Assembly: GCA_958403905.1 (NCBI GenBank)
Contig: CATXZD010000021.1
Coordinates: forward strand, 1-28,072
DNA length: 28,072 nt
Direction of reading: 5' to 3'
Origin: an uncultured Ruminococcus sp.
Lineage (GTDB): Bacteria > Bacillota > Clostridia > Oscillospirales > Acutalibacteraceae
Numbering within the stretch: the stretch's first letter is position 1; every line of letters starts with the position of its first letter. Of this stretch, positions 7,553 through 15,031 are shown piece by piece. The notes under the pieces were generated by a model. It ran no database searches and had not been told where the DNA came from. It was given only the letters and a program-made list of their open reading frames with translations. The position numbers and the translations under genes are program-made.

Positions 7553-8280
7553 AATTTCCTGTTAGCCGAATATTTGTTGCCGTCTGGCTTTTTCGATTCT
7601 TTTTCTTCCTGCGTCGGAATGTAGTGGCGATTTCTTGTCATACTTGCAGTGCTGTCAGAATGAATCTTTTTGAGCGGAACGTCATCAGACGAATGTTTTT
7701 CACTTACGTTTTTAATTACGGGAACGTATTTTTCGTTGCTTTGGCTTTCCTCAGTATTTTTAATTTCTGATGAATCTGAAATTATTTCGCCGTCCATAAG
7801 CTTTTCACGTGCGGCATTGCGTTCAGCCTTTATTGTATTGAAAACATCAGAATTTATATTAAATACGGAACCTGTATCTGCTGAAGAGCCAAATGTATAT
7901 CCCTCGTTTTCTTCAAGCTCAAAAGTCGTAAGATTATCTGAATACTCAATTCCTGCTTTTCTTGCTTCCATAGATTTTTTGTATTTTTTAAGCGGAACAA
8001 ATTTTATAAATTTCGGAGAAATTATCGCAAAAATTATTAACGGAACGGCTACAAGCAAAATTCCTAAAGGATTGTACGCAAGACCTCCGATAATCCAGCC
8101 TGCCATAATCACAACAGAAATTAGCGCCGCAAGTATAAAAGCAAGCAAAACCTTTCGATTAACAACAACCTTGCTTTCTTTTCCGCATCTTTCGCAAACG
8201 TATTCAGCCTTTCGTCTGCTTGCGTATGCACAAACATATGAAATTCTTTTTGAACAATAAGGACATTTCCTATTTTTCAT
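7549..8280 (-). CDS. Zinc-ribbon membrane protein with disordered tail, unknown function
   Basis: 243 residues. The N-terminal zinc ribbon uses CPYC (about 6-9) and CERC (about 29-32). Two membrane segments follow (about 45-68 and 72-90). A long hydrophilic C-terminal half (about 100-243) is rich in Ser, Asn, Glu and Lys and looks disordered. The start is supported by AAGGTGAT directly upstream. Its stop overlaps the next gene's start. The 5' flank is a family-A repeat that ends within a few bases of the ribosome binding site. I know no function; its place between remB and gyrB is not part of the conserved origin set. Confidence 0.75.
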   Translation of the reverse strand: MKNRKCPYCSKRISYVCAYASRRKAEYVCERCGKESKVVVNRKVLLAFILAALISVVIMAGWIIGGLAYNPLGILLVAVPLIIFAIISPKFIKFVPLKKYKKSMEARKAGIEYSDNLTTFELEENEGYTFGSSADTGSVFNINSDVFNTIKAERNAAREKLMDGEIISDSSEIKNTEESQSNEKYVPVIKNVSEKHSSDDVPLKKIHSDSTASMTRNRHYIPTQEEKESKKPDGNKYSANRKF

Positions 8281-8290
8281 ATAATCACCT

Positions 8291-8370
8291 TTTTTTAAAC
8301 GTTATATAAGTCGGTTTTGAATTATAGGGCGGTATCTCGGTAACTGTACATTAATCAGACTCGACCGTTC
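8291..8370 (+). repeat. Family A repeat copy
   Basis: TTTTTTAAACGTTATATAAG then GGCGGTATCTCGGTAACTGT. It shares the TTATATAAGTCGG variant with the copy upstream of serS (17387). It lies immediately 5' of the 243-residue zinc-ribbon gene. Confidence 0.75.
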
Positions 8371-8673
8371 CTAAACGTTATCTATATATCAACTTTAAAT
8401 TCTGGCATCCGTTTTATCCATATAAACCGACTTTCCCACTCGATTACCAGTCGAGGTACTCGACCGCAAGATACAACTTTACTTCATCTATATTTATCTT
8501 ATAACTATAGAACTTTTTCTTTAAAATTTACCCATCGAGGTATTCGACAGAACAATTTACAATTATCAAATAACAATTGTTGGTCGCTTCGCTCCGAATT
8601 TTTAATAGTGCGTATTGTTATTAAAAATATGCTCCTATTTTTATGTTGATATTAATTTTTTTTACCCCTGCCG

Positions 8674-8696
8674 TAGGGACACGGCGTGCCGTGTCC
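8674..8696 (+). repeat. GTAG-led REP-like palindrome
   Basis: GTAG plus the perfect palindrome GGACACGGCGTGCCGTGTCC, identical to the copy inside the RAYT gene at 3826-3849. Confidence 0.85.
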
Positions 8697-8756
8697 GTTG
8701 TTAACTATGAATTTTTGCCGTTTATATTATCATTATCTTAACATACAAACTTTTCC

Positions 8757-8834
8757 GTAGGGGACGGGTTCCTACACGTCCCATTCACAAAATTGCAATA
8801 CAATTTTGTGTGGACACGGCTGATGTGTCCCTAC
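8757..8834. repeat. Inverted pair of GTAG hairpins (BIME-like), copy 1
   Basis: The left arm is GTAG with stem GGGACG/CGTCCC; the right arm has stem GGACAC/GTGTCC followed by CTAC. An inner inverted repeat CACAAAATTG/CAATTTTGTG joins them. Near-identical to 15620-15699. Confidence 0.8.
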
Positions 8835-8976
8835 GGCAGTAAATTCAACGTTGTATTTATATTCATACGGGCAATAACGGAAATGTTTTATTTATATCCG
8901 TATCCGTGTGGGATAATAACACAAATGTTTGTTTTAAATCCGTATGGGGTAATAACGAAACATTTGTATTAAATCC

Positions 8977-9055
8977 GTAGGGAACAACCCCTGTGTTGTT
9001 CCTAACTGACATTCAGCTAACCCATAATAGGAACGACACAGGGATCGTTCCCTAC
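8977..9055. repeat. 79-bp double-hairpin element, copy 1
   Basis: GTAG then GGAACAAC-ccctgt-GTTGTTCC; a 19-bp spacer with CTGACATTCAGC; then GGAACGA...TCGTTCC and CTAC. Each half is itself a hairpin led by GTAG, and the halves are inverted to one another. Other copies lie at 15808-15886 and 23423-23501. Confidence 0.85.
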
Positions 9056-9195
9056 ACATTTCAAAACACTTCCGGTATATTAAAATTTGTTCAGCAAATA
9101 AACTTATCCAAACAACACGCACTATTATAAATCTGGAAATTTGCCAGTTGATGCACTCGACCGAATGTTAATTGTTAATTGTAATTTGTTAATTA

Positions 9196-9471
9196 TTAAT
9201 TGTTCAGGCGCTCGACCGATTTTCCCGCCTCTGTTCTTGACAAAAGCGTTTTTGTTGAAAGCTGGGTTATATATACAACAGTTTTTCCCTGCTTTCGGCA
9301 CACTACAAACGACTTTGGCAATTCGTACGAAACGTTTACAACCTCGCCGTTTTTTTCGGCGCTTGCAAGAAAATCCCTCGTCTTTTTTGAAACGGTGCAC
9401 GCGTCAATATCAAACATTGCAACAATGCTTTCGGTTGTGATAACCGTATCCTGTCCCAAATGAAGATACAT
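9196..9471 (-). CDS. remB: Extracellular-matrix regulator RemB-like (DUF370)
   Basis: 91 residues. The start is the ATG at 9471, which overlaps the recF stop as TGATG and has GGGGAGG seven bases upstream; an earlier in-frame TTG is less likely. It begins MYLHLGQDTVI and continues SIVAMFDIDACTVSKKTRDFL. In B. subtilis the DUF370 protein YaaB/RemB sits at the same place between recF and gyrB; RemA, the paralogue, is a DNA-binding activator of biofilm matrix genes. A DNA-binding or structural role here is inferred from family and position only. The last residues (SVERLNN) and the stop codon lie in the AT-rich intergenic repeat, so the C-terminus has a repeat-derived end. Confidence 0.85.
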   Translation of the reverse strand: MYLHLGQDTVITTESIVAMFDIDACTVSKKTRDFLASAEKNGEVVNVSYELPKSFVVCRKQGKTVVYITQLSTKTLLSRTEAGKSVERLNN

Positions 9472-10568
9472 CAGCAAACCTCCCCGTTTTTCAGAAAAAA
9501 TATTTTTCCTTCTTTAAGCTGTTCTTTATTGGATTTTTCACAGCAGGTTATAAAAACCTGACAGTCTTTAAGCTCGTTAAGCAAAAAATCCTGACGTTTT
9601 GAGTCAAGCTCAGATAGCACGTCATCAAGCAGAATAACAGGTTCTTCACCCATTCTCTCTTTAAGTACCGAAGCTTCGGCAAGTTTTAAAGAAAGAACCG
9701 CACTTCTTTGCTGTCCCTGCGAGCCGAAAGCTCTGGTATTTTTGCCGTTTATCAGAATTTCAATATCGTCCCTGTGCGGTCCGAAATTGGTAATGCCTGT
9801 ACGTATATCATCTTTTCTGTTATCTTCAAGCTTTTTTCTGAACTTTTCCGCAATTTCGTCAGTGCTGTCAGATATTTTCGCTTCAATTGAGGAAACATAA
9901 TTTATCTCCAGATTTTCGCTGTTTTTTGAAATTCCGTTGTGATAATTCTTTGCCCTCTGCGAGAGCATTTCAACATAATCCATACGCTTTTTTATGAGCA
10001 TTGCGCCGTTCATAATAAGCGGTTCGTCCCACACTGACAGCGTTTCCTCAAGTGACGGACGTCTGTAAATATCTTTTAAAAGCGAATTTCGCTGTACTAA
10101 AACTCTGTTATATTTTGATAAAATTACTGCATTTTGCAGTTTTTCTCTGCAAATTGCGCTGTCAATAAATTTTCTTCTTTGAGAAGGTCCTCTTTTTATC
10201 AAATTGAGATGTTCTGGTGAAAACACAACTGCGCAGAATTTTTCAATCAGCGCCGCCGCAGATTTCTTTTCAACACCGTTGATTTCCACCTGCTTTTTAC
10301 CGTTGTTAATCAGTATTTTTGCGGTCTGCTCACGCTCCTGCCCAAAAAATCTCATCTCAAGTCTTGCATAGTCTTTATCCCATTTAATTGTTTCGCTGTC
10401 CTTAGAGGATCTGAAAGAATGTCCTCCGCAAAACAGCCATATTGCTTCAAGCAGGTTGGTTTTACCCTGAGCGTTGTCACCGTAGATAATATTAACGCCC
10501 TCGCAAGGCTGTATTATATCATTTTTAAGATTTCTGTAATTTTCAAACTTTACTGATAATACTCTCAT
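9471..10568 (-). CDS. recF: DNA replication and repair protein RecF
   Basis: 365 residues, normal length. RecF is an SMC-like ATPase that, with RecO and RecR, loads RecA at single-strand gaps. Walker A is GDNAQGKT (30-37). The ABC signature is in GSQGQQRSAVLSLKLAEA, and Walker B plus D-loop is LLDDVLSELD near the C-terminus. MRVLSVKFENYRNL is the expected N-terminus. The 5' side is a family-A repeat ending at the start codon; no strong Shine-Dalgarno is seen except TTAGGG inside that repeat, 10-11 bases from the ATG. It is coupled to remB through TGATG. Confidence 0.97.
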   Translation of the reverse strand: MRVLSVKFENYRNLKNDIIQPCEGVNIIYGDNAQGKTNLLEAIWLFCGGHSFRSSKDSETIKWDKDYARLEMRFFGQEREQTAKILINNGKKQVEINGVEKKSAAALIEKFCAVVFSPEHLNLIKRGPSQRRKFIDSAICREKLQNAVILSKYNRVLVQRNSLLKDIYRRPSLEETLSVWDEPLIMNGAMLIKKRMDYVEMLSQRAKNYHNGISKNSENLEINYVSSIEAKISDSTDEIAEKFRKKLEDNRKDDIRTGITNFGPHRDDIEILINGKNTRAFGSQGQQRSAVLSLKLAEASVLKERMGEEPVILLDDVLSELDSKRQDFLLNELKDCQVFITCCEKSNKEQLKEGKIFFLKNGEVC

Positions 10569-10854
10569 TTTTTAAACGCCCTAAGGGTCGGTTTTGAATT
10601 ATAACGCGGTATCGCGGGAGTCAGACATTAATCTGACTCTAACGCAAGAAACTACTCGCCTTCATCTATTGTTATTGTATTACATCAACATTTTCGTAGG
10701 AAGACGGGTTTGTTTTCATCTATAAATATGGTTTAATCGGAAAAATCGGATAACCACTGCGGACACGGCGCGCCGTGTCCGTGTTGACTAATAAGCGCAA
10801 CCGATTATATCAACATTTATATGACAAACAAACTTTTCTGTTATATTGTTAATT
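10569..10854. repeat. Family A repeat, extended copy, with REP-like palindrome
   Basis: 286-bp gap between the S4 gene and recF. Family A starts at 10569 and the match to 12402-12606 extends about 190 bp, through CATCTATTGTTATTGTATTA and GGTTTAATCGGAAAAATCGG. It then reaches the perfect palindrome GGACACGGCGCGCCGTGTCC (10761-10780), which lacks the adjacent GTAG/CTAC. The remainder (CGCAACCGATTATATCAACA) recurs at 17540 and, inverted, near 23300. No gene. Confidence 0.8.
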
Positions 10855-11067
10855 TTATTCAACCTCTAATTTTAAATTGTTAAAAACTGCAAAGTCGCCA
10901 TGACGCATTTTTTTTCCACGCATTGTACATACCTCGCCATTCACCTCAACCTCGCCGTTCTGAATAACAATTTTCGCCATTCCGCCTGTATCAACAGCTC
11001 CGCCGAGCTTGAGCAAATCCTGAAGTTTAATAAATTCGCTGTCGATTTTAATTTTTTCAGTTCTCAT
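10855..11067 (-). CDS. S4-domain RNA-binding protein (YaaA-like)
   Basis: 70 residues from the ATG at 11067, preferred because GAGG lies 8 bases upstream; a TTG two codons earlier is possible. The start overlaps the end of dnaN by 11 bp. It is a single S4 domain (IKLQDLLKLGGAVDTGGMAK, then NGEVEVNGEVCTMRGKKMRHGD). The small S4 protein between dnaN and recF is conserved in Firmicutes. It probably binds structured RNA, perhaps ribosomal; this is inferred from family. Confidence 0.9.
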   Translation of the reverse strand: MRTEKIKIDSEFIKLQDLLKLGGAVDTGGMAKIVIQNGEVEVNGEVCTMRGKKMRHGDFAVFNNLKLEVE

Positions 11068-12163
11068 TTGCAAGCCTCATCGGAAGAACAAAGCACAAAA
11101 AGCTGTCGCCCTTTACAGGTTTAATAATCATAGGAGCAGTAGGCCCGTTAAGTATAAGTTTTATTTCGTCTGTATCAGTATTTTTAAGTGCGTCAAGCAT
11201 ATATCTGTTGTTAAAACCGATTTCAACCGATTCGCCGATTATAGGAACCGACATAACGTCGTTTGCCTTGCCGACTGCCGACGCACACGAAAGCTTTATT
11301 TCATCATCTGCAAAAATGCACCTTACGGGACTTTGCACTCTGTCGTTATTTAAAAGCGACATTCTCTCAATTGCGTTGATAATACTTCTTGTATTCATAA
11401 TAATTTCCGTTTTGGATTCTTTTGGAATTGCTGTGTTATAGTCGAGGAACGTGCCCTCAATAAGACGTGAAATTACACGATAGTTTTTTACCTTAAAGGT
11501 TATGTGGCGCTGACCGATGATTATTTCAACATTTTCCTCATCATCTGTTAAAAGCTTAAGAACCTCTTGTTGAGTTTTGCCGGGAACAACAAAGCTTGTT
11601 TTGCTCTCGCTGTCAACATTTTCGTTTCTTATAGCCATTCTGTAGCCGTCAACAGCGACAATTTTGAAATTACCGTCCCCAATCTCGAACAACGAACCTG
11701 TGTAAATCGGCTTCGCTGTATTTTCGCTTACGGCATAAACTGTTTGGCGAATCATTTCTCTCAGAATTTTGGAATTTACTGTGATTCCGTCGGTCTGTTC
11801 AAAGCTCGGCAAATCGGGATATTCAACAGACGACATTCCGACAATCTGGTAGTCAACGTGACCGCAGGTTATGTAGGTAACCATTCTGTCGTCAGTTTCA
11901 ATCATTACTATTTCTTCTGGAAGCCGACGCACAATATCTAAAAACAGTTTTGCACTTACAACAATTTCACCTTCTGATTGGATTGTAGCTTCCATATCCG
12001 TGGTTATTCCTATTTCAAGGTTATAGCCTGAAATGTTAAGTTTGTTATCGTAAGCTTTTATTAACACACCTTCAAGTGCAGGGATTGCAGCTTTTGTAGA
12101 AACAGCTCTTGAAACGTTTGATATTGCGTTTGCAAGATCGGTTCTTAAACACGAAATTTTCAC
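11057..12163 (-). CDS. dnaN: DNA polymerase III subunit beta (sliding clamp)
   Basis: 368 residues. The protein forms the ring clamp that tethers the replicative polymerase to DNA. The three-domain architecture fits its length: MKISCLRTDLANAISNVSRAV at the N-terminus, the central segment EGTFLDYNTAIP, and the C-terminal FLCFVLPMRL near the partner-binding pocket. The start codon is GTG, with AGGAG about 12 bases upstream, a long spacing. The next gene (S4) overlaps its 3' end, so the two are coupled. On the minus strand a -10-like TATAAT lies at 12227-12232, but no convincing -35 was found, so its promoter is uncertain. It is separated from dnaA by 748 bp. Confidence 0.98.
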   Translation of the reverse strand: MKISCLRTDLANAISNVSRAVSTKAAIPALEGVLIKAYDNKLNISGYNLEIGITTDMEATIQSEGEIVVSAKLFLDIVRRLPEEIVMIETDDRMVTYITCGHVDYQIVGMSSVEYPDLPSFEQTDGITVNSKILREMIRQTVYAVSENTAKPIYTGSLFEIGDGNFKIVAVDGYRMAIRNENVDSESKTSFVVPGKTQQEVLKLLTDDEENVEIIIGQRHITFKVKNYRVISRLIEGTFLDYNTAIPKESKTEIIMNTRSIINAIERMSLLNNDRVQSPVRCIFADDEIKLSCASAVGKANDVMSVPIIGESVEIGFNNRYMLDALKNTDTDEIKLILNGPTAPMIIKPVKGDSFLCFVLPMRLANEN

Positions 12164-12401
12164 GGCAGTTTTCTTCTCCTATCTTAATAATATTTATTTT
12201 TTCGTAGTAGTAGTAGGTAATGTTAAATTATAGAAAAACTGTAAATTACGGCTTGTAATCTGAATTATTGCGTCCACAAGCAGAATTTGACAAATGTTTA
12301 GATGTGGTAAACAAAATTCAACAAATTTTTAACATTTAACATCACGTTTAATAATGTTAGTGGAATGTTTATTAATATGTTAATTTTAAACGTTCTTTTT
12401 A
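12164..12401. other. Candidate origin / unwinding region in the dnaA-dnaN spacer
   Basis: This is the AT-rich part of the spacer that is not built from the dispersed repeats. It contains four TAG triplets in a row (12205-12216, plus strand), the form described for DnaA-trios in B. subtilis, whose unwinding element lies in the same spacer. Degenerate box-like sites with a CCAC core lie at 12270-12278 (GCGTCCACA), 12303-12311 (reverse strand TTTACCACA) and 12358-12366 (reverse strand ATTCCACTA). AATGTTA/TAACATT motifs recur at 12219-12385. There is no exact TTATCCACA. The assignment is an inference. Confidence 0.45.
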
Positions 12402-12606
12402 AACGTCCTAAGGGTCGGAGTATAGCTATAGGTCGGTATCTCGGTACCAATACATTTTTCTGACTCTAACGCAAGATACAACTCGCCTTCATCTATTGTT
12501 ATTGTATTACATCAACATTTTCGTATGGGACAGGTTTGTTTTCCTCTATAAATACGGTTTAATCGGAAAAATCGGATAACCAATGCGTACACGGCACGCC
12601 GTGTCC
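12402..12606 (+). repeat. Family A repeat, extended copy, ending in a REP-like palindrome
   Basis: TTTTTTAAACGTCCTAAGGG, then GGTCGGTATCTCGGTACCAA, matching the copy at 10569 for about 190 bp. It ends in the near-perfect palindrome ACACGGCACGCCGTGT at 12589-12604, followed by CTAC (12607-12610). Confidence 0.8.
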
Positions 12607-12911
12607 CTACGATGATAACGTTTTATTTATATTCATACGGGCAATAATAAAAACGTTTGTTTTTAATCCGTAGGGGACGGCTTTTCTGCGAAAACGGCAA
12701 CCCTTTTATCGCTTTGCGACATTTCCCCTAACAGGGGAATTTCCCAGACGTCCCGAAACGCTACCTTTATATCAATTTAAAATTCGGGCAACCGTTTTAT
12801 CCGTACAATACGGTTTTTGAACTCGATTTGCCCTCAGGGGCACACCGTCTAGGTACTCGACCGACCATTAATTGTAATTTGTTAATTATTAATTGTTCAG
12901 GTACTTTACCT
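12607..12911. repeat. Repeat block downstream of dnaA
   Basis: Contains a leader piece (TTATATTCATACGGGCAATA), then a GTAG element (12670) whose GGGACG arm pairs with CGTCCC near 12755 around an internal hairpin TTCCCC/GGGGAA. The second copy of the ~150-bp unit (12757-12902) follows. Its TTGTTCAGG end lies 10 bp beyond the dnaA stop codon. No gene. Confidence 0.75.
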
Positions 12912-14243
12912 TTATCTGTCTCTTATATTTTTAATGGTATCGTCAATAATTTCCTTAACCTTGCGGTCTTTTTCCATCATTTCCTGAACCTTTTTAAGCG
13001 TATAAATAATTGTTGAGTAGTGTCTGTTGCCGAACTCCTCGCCTATTGCAACCATAGAAAGCGTTGTAAGCTCTCTTGTAACATAAATTGCAATGTGACG
13101 TGCGTTGCTGATATTTGCGCTCCTGTTTTTCTGAGAACGGATTTCATCAGGTGAAACGCCGTAGGTTCTTGCAACTTCGTCAATAATTCTTTCAACCGTA
13201 ACCTCGGGAGGAACATCATTATTCAGAATGTCTGCAATAACCTCCTGAACGGAAGAAATAGTTATCTTTTCATTATTCAAAAGTGATTTTGCTTTTAACT
13301 TTTTAACAGTGCCCTCAAGTTGGCGGATATTAGCTTTAATTTTTGAAGCAATATACTCGCAAACCTCATTTGAAAGGTCAATTTCAAGAAGCTCAGCCTT
13401 GCGCTTGATAATTGCAATTCTCGTTTCAATATCCGGCGGCTGAATGTCGGCAATTAAGTCCTGCTCAAAGCGCGAGCGCAGGCGGTCATCAAGCGTTTTA
13501 ATTTCCTTAGGCGGACGGTCAGATGTAAGTACAATCTGTTTTTTTGCGTCATAAAGTGCGTTAAAGGTGTGGAAAAATTCTTCCTGCGTACTTTCTTTTC
13601 CGCCGATAAACTGAACGTCATCAACAAGCAAAATATCTGCTTGTCTGTATTTATGTCTGAACTCGCTCATCTTTGCAAGTCTTAAAGATTCAATAAGCTC
13701 GTTTGTAAAATCGTCGCCCTTTATGTAGCAGATAACCTTTGATGGGTCGTTCTTTTTAATTTCATTGCCTATTGCATAAAGCAGGTGAGTTTTGCCAAGT
13801 CCGGAGTTTCCCCATAAAAACAGAGGATTATATGCGTGTGAAGGATTTGTTGCAACCGCAAGACACGCTGCATGAGCAAATTTATTTGACGAGCCTACGA
13901 TAAAAGTATCAAACGTGTACTCGTAGTTAGTGTCTTTTACTTCAACCTGAACTTCAGGTTTTTTTATATGATTCTCAACCTCTTCGGGAGTTTTAAACGA
14001 AACAATAAATTTATTGTCAAAAACAGCCTCAAAAGCCTCGTTTAAAAGCGGAATATAACAGCGCGTCAAAGTCTGGCGGTGAAAATCGTTAGGAACAATT
14101 AAATACGCCGTGTTGCTTTCAAAGTCCAGCTTTAAAGGTTTAATTCTGCTTATCCATGTATTATATGCAACGTCGGTTATTTTGGTTTTGCAATATGAGC
14201 AAATTACCTCCCAAGCGTCTTCAAATGAATCCATCAAATTCAT
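12912..14243 (-). CDS. dnaA: Chromosomal replication initiator DnaA
   Basis: 443 residues. Domain I is about 1-85, domain II is very short (about 86-106), and the AAA+ domain III has Walker A GNSGLGKT (145-152), Walker B LLVDD (205-209) and the arginine-rich DRLRSRF (253-259). Domain IV is the DNA-binding HTH. In the DnaA signature the usual FGGRDHT/ST reads FGNRHYST (404-411), so the Asp and His that contact bases in E. coli DnaA (D433, H434) are His408 and Tyr409 here; the conserved Arg of PRQ is kept as Arg382. The start has GAGAGG five bases upstream. A consensus promoter lies at 14328-14356, and a 6-bp hairpin TGCATT/AATGCA (14261-14276) lies in the leader. Confidence 0.98.
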   Translation of the reverse strand: MNLMDSFEDAWEVICSYCKTKITDVAYNTWISRIKPLKLDFESNTAYLIVPNDFHRQTLTRCYIPLLNEAFEAVFDNKFIVSFKTPEEVENHIKKPEVQVEVKDTNYEYTFDTFIVGSSNKFAHAACLAVATNPSHAYNPLFLWGNSGLGKTHLLYAIGNEIKKNDPSKVICYIKGDDFTNELIESLRLAKMSEFRHKYRQADILLVDDVQFIGGKESTQEEFFHTFNALYDAKKQIVLTSDRPPKEIKTLDDRLRSRFEQDLIADIQPPDIETRIAIIKRKAELLEIDLSNEVCEYIASKIKANIRQLEGTVKKLKAKSLLNNEKITISSVQEVIADILNNDVPPEVTVERIIDEVARTYGVSPDEIRSQKNRSANISNARHIAIYVTRELTTLSMVAIGEEFGNRHYSTIIYTLKKVQEMMEKDRKVKEIIDDTIKNIRDR

Positions 14244-14327
14244 ACCTTCCTCTCAAAAAATGCATTAAAAAATGCACTGTTTCTAATTTCCGTATTTTAT
14301 CCCATTATTAAAATACCATTCCCTATA

Positions 14328-14356
14328 ATTATACTCCAAAACCGCTTATAATGCAA
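14328..14356 (-). promoter_or_regulatory. Predicted dnaA promoter
   Basis: On the minus strand: -35 TTGCAT (14351-14356), a 17-base spacer and -10 TATAAT (14328-14333). This fits a sigma-A promoter with a leader of about 75 nt before the dnaA ATG. Confidence 0.75.
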
Positions 14357-14620
14357 GTGTTTTATACATCCTCAGGGAAGAATTGTAGGGACACTGCGCG
14401 CCGTATCCGCACACAAATTGTATTGCAATTTGTATGAATGGGACGGGTTCCTACACGTCCCAAAACGTTACTGAAATATCAATTTATAATTCGGACACAT
14501 TAGTTATCCGATATAGCTAACTTATCCGTCATGATTTACCCGTCGAGGTACTCGACCGAGTTAATCTAATTTTAAATATCTTATATTTTGTTGAATAATC
14601 TTTTTTTGTGTAAAAATATA
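14357..14620. repeat. REP-like and unit remnants between dnaA and the DUF4234 gene
   Basis: A GTAG-led palindrome with two mismatching stem positions (14385-14408, GGACACTGCGCGCCGTATCC), the inner inverted repeat CAAATTG/CAATTTG, a GGGACG/CGTCCC hairpin without GTAG (14440-14461), and a diverged ~150-bp unit piece ending GGTACTCGACCGAG (about 14465-14560). No gene. Confidence 0.7.
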
Positions 14621-14649
14621 TTGACTAACAAAGCATAATAATATATAAT
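14621..14649 (+). promoter_or_regulatory. Predicted promoter of the DUF4234-DUF2752 operon
   Basis: TTGACT (14621-14626), a 17-base spacer and TATAAT (14644-14649), a near-perfect sigma-A promoter. The leader is about 20 nt and carries AGGAGG at 14665-14670. Confidence 0.85.
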
Positions 14650-14677
14650 CAAGTTACCAAAATTAGGAGGTAGACAA

Positions 14678-15019
14678 ATGGTAAAAAGAAATATTGGATT
14701 ATGTATAGTACTTTCAATTATTACTTGCGGTATTTATGGTATTTATTGGTTTATTGTACTTGCTGACGAAACTAATGCTGTATCAGGTCATACTCAGGAC
14801 GGAACTTCGGGAGGAATTGCTTTTCTTCTTACACTTGTAACTTGCGGCATATATGGTATATACTGGGCTTACAAGCAGGGAGAAAAACTTAACGAGGCTA
14901 AGGCTATGAGAAATATGCCTACTGATTCAAATTCAGGTATTCTTTACCTTGTTCTTGAGTTATTAGGTTTAGGCATTATTGCTTATGCTCTTATGCAGAA
15001 CGAGCTTAATAAAATGTAA
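14678..15019 (+). CDS. DUF4234-type small membrane protein
   Basis: 113 residues with a perfect AGGAGG seven bases before ATG. Hydrophobic segments lie at about 6-28, 47-66 and 86-105. The motif CGIYGIYW occurs twice (17-24 and 56-63), the hallmark of DUF4234 proteins and related to TM2-like membrane repeats; the molecular function is unknown. It is the first gene of a two-gene plus-strand operon with the DUF2752 gene 12 bp downstream. It is divergent from dnaA, so the space between is a two-way promoter region. Confidence 0.85.
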   Translation: MVKRNIGLCIVLSIITCGIYGIYWFIVLADETNAVSGHTQDGTSGGIAFLLTLVTCGIYGIYWAYKQGEKLNEAKAMRNMPTDSNSGILYLVLELLGLGIIAYALMQNELNKM

Positions 15020-15031
15020 TGAATATGTCTG

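Larger units (their letters stand above)
8281..9195. repeat. 915-bp repeat mosaic between remB and the zinc-ribbon genes
   Basis: No convincing gene. In order: family A (8291-8370); a diverged piece of the ~150-bp unit (about 8380-8470); a tail piece (about 8525-8580); a GTAG palindrome (8674-8696); an inverted GTAG pair (8757-8834); the GGGATAATAACACAAATGTT leader (about 8896-8935); the 79-bp hairpin pair (8977-9055); and an AT-rich tail (9125-9212) running into remB. Open frames here follow the hairpin sequences and were not accepted. Confidence 0.75.

Noticed and set aside
8934..9122. Open frame of about 62 codons, repeated at 15765-15953 with similar translation
   Set aside because: It follows the 79-bp hairpin element and its flank; the hairpin fixes the sequence, several differences between copies change the amino acid, and no ribosome site is seen.
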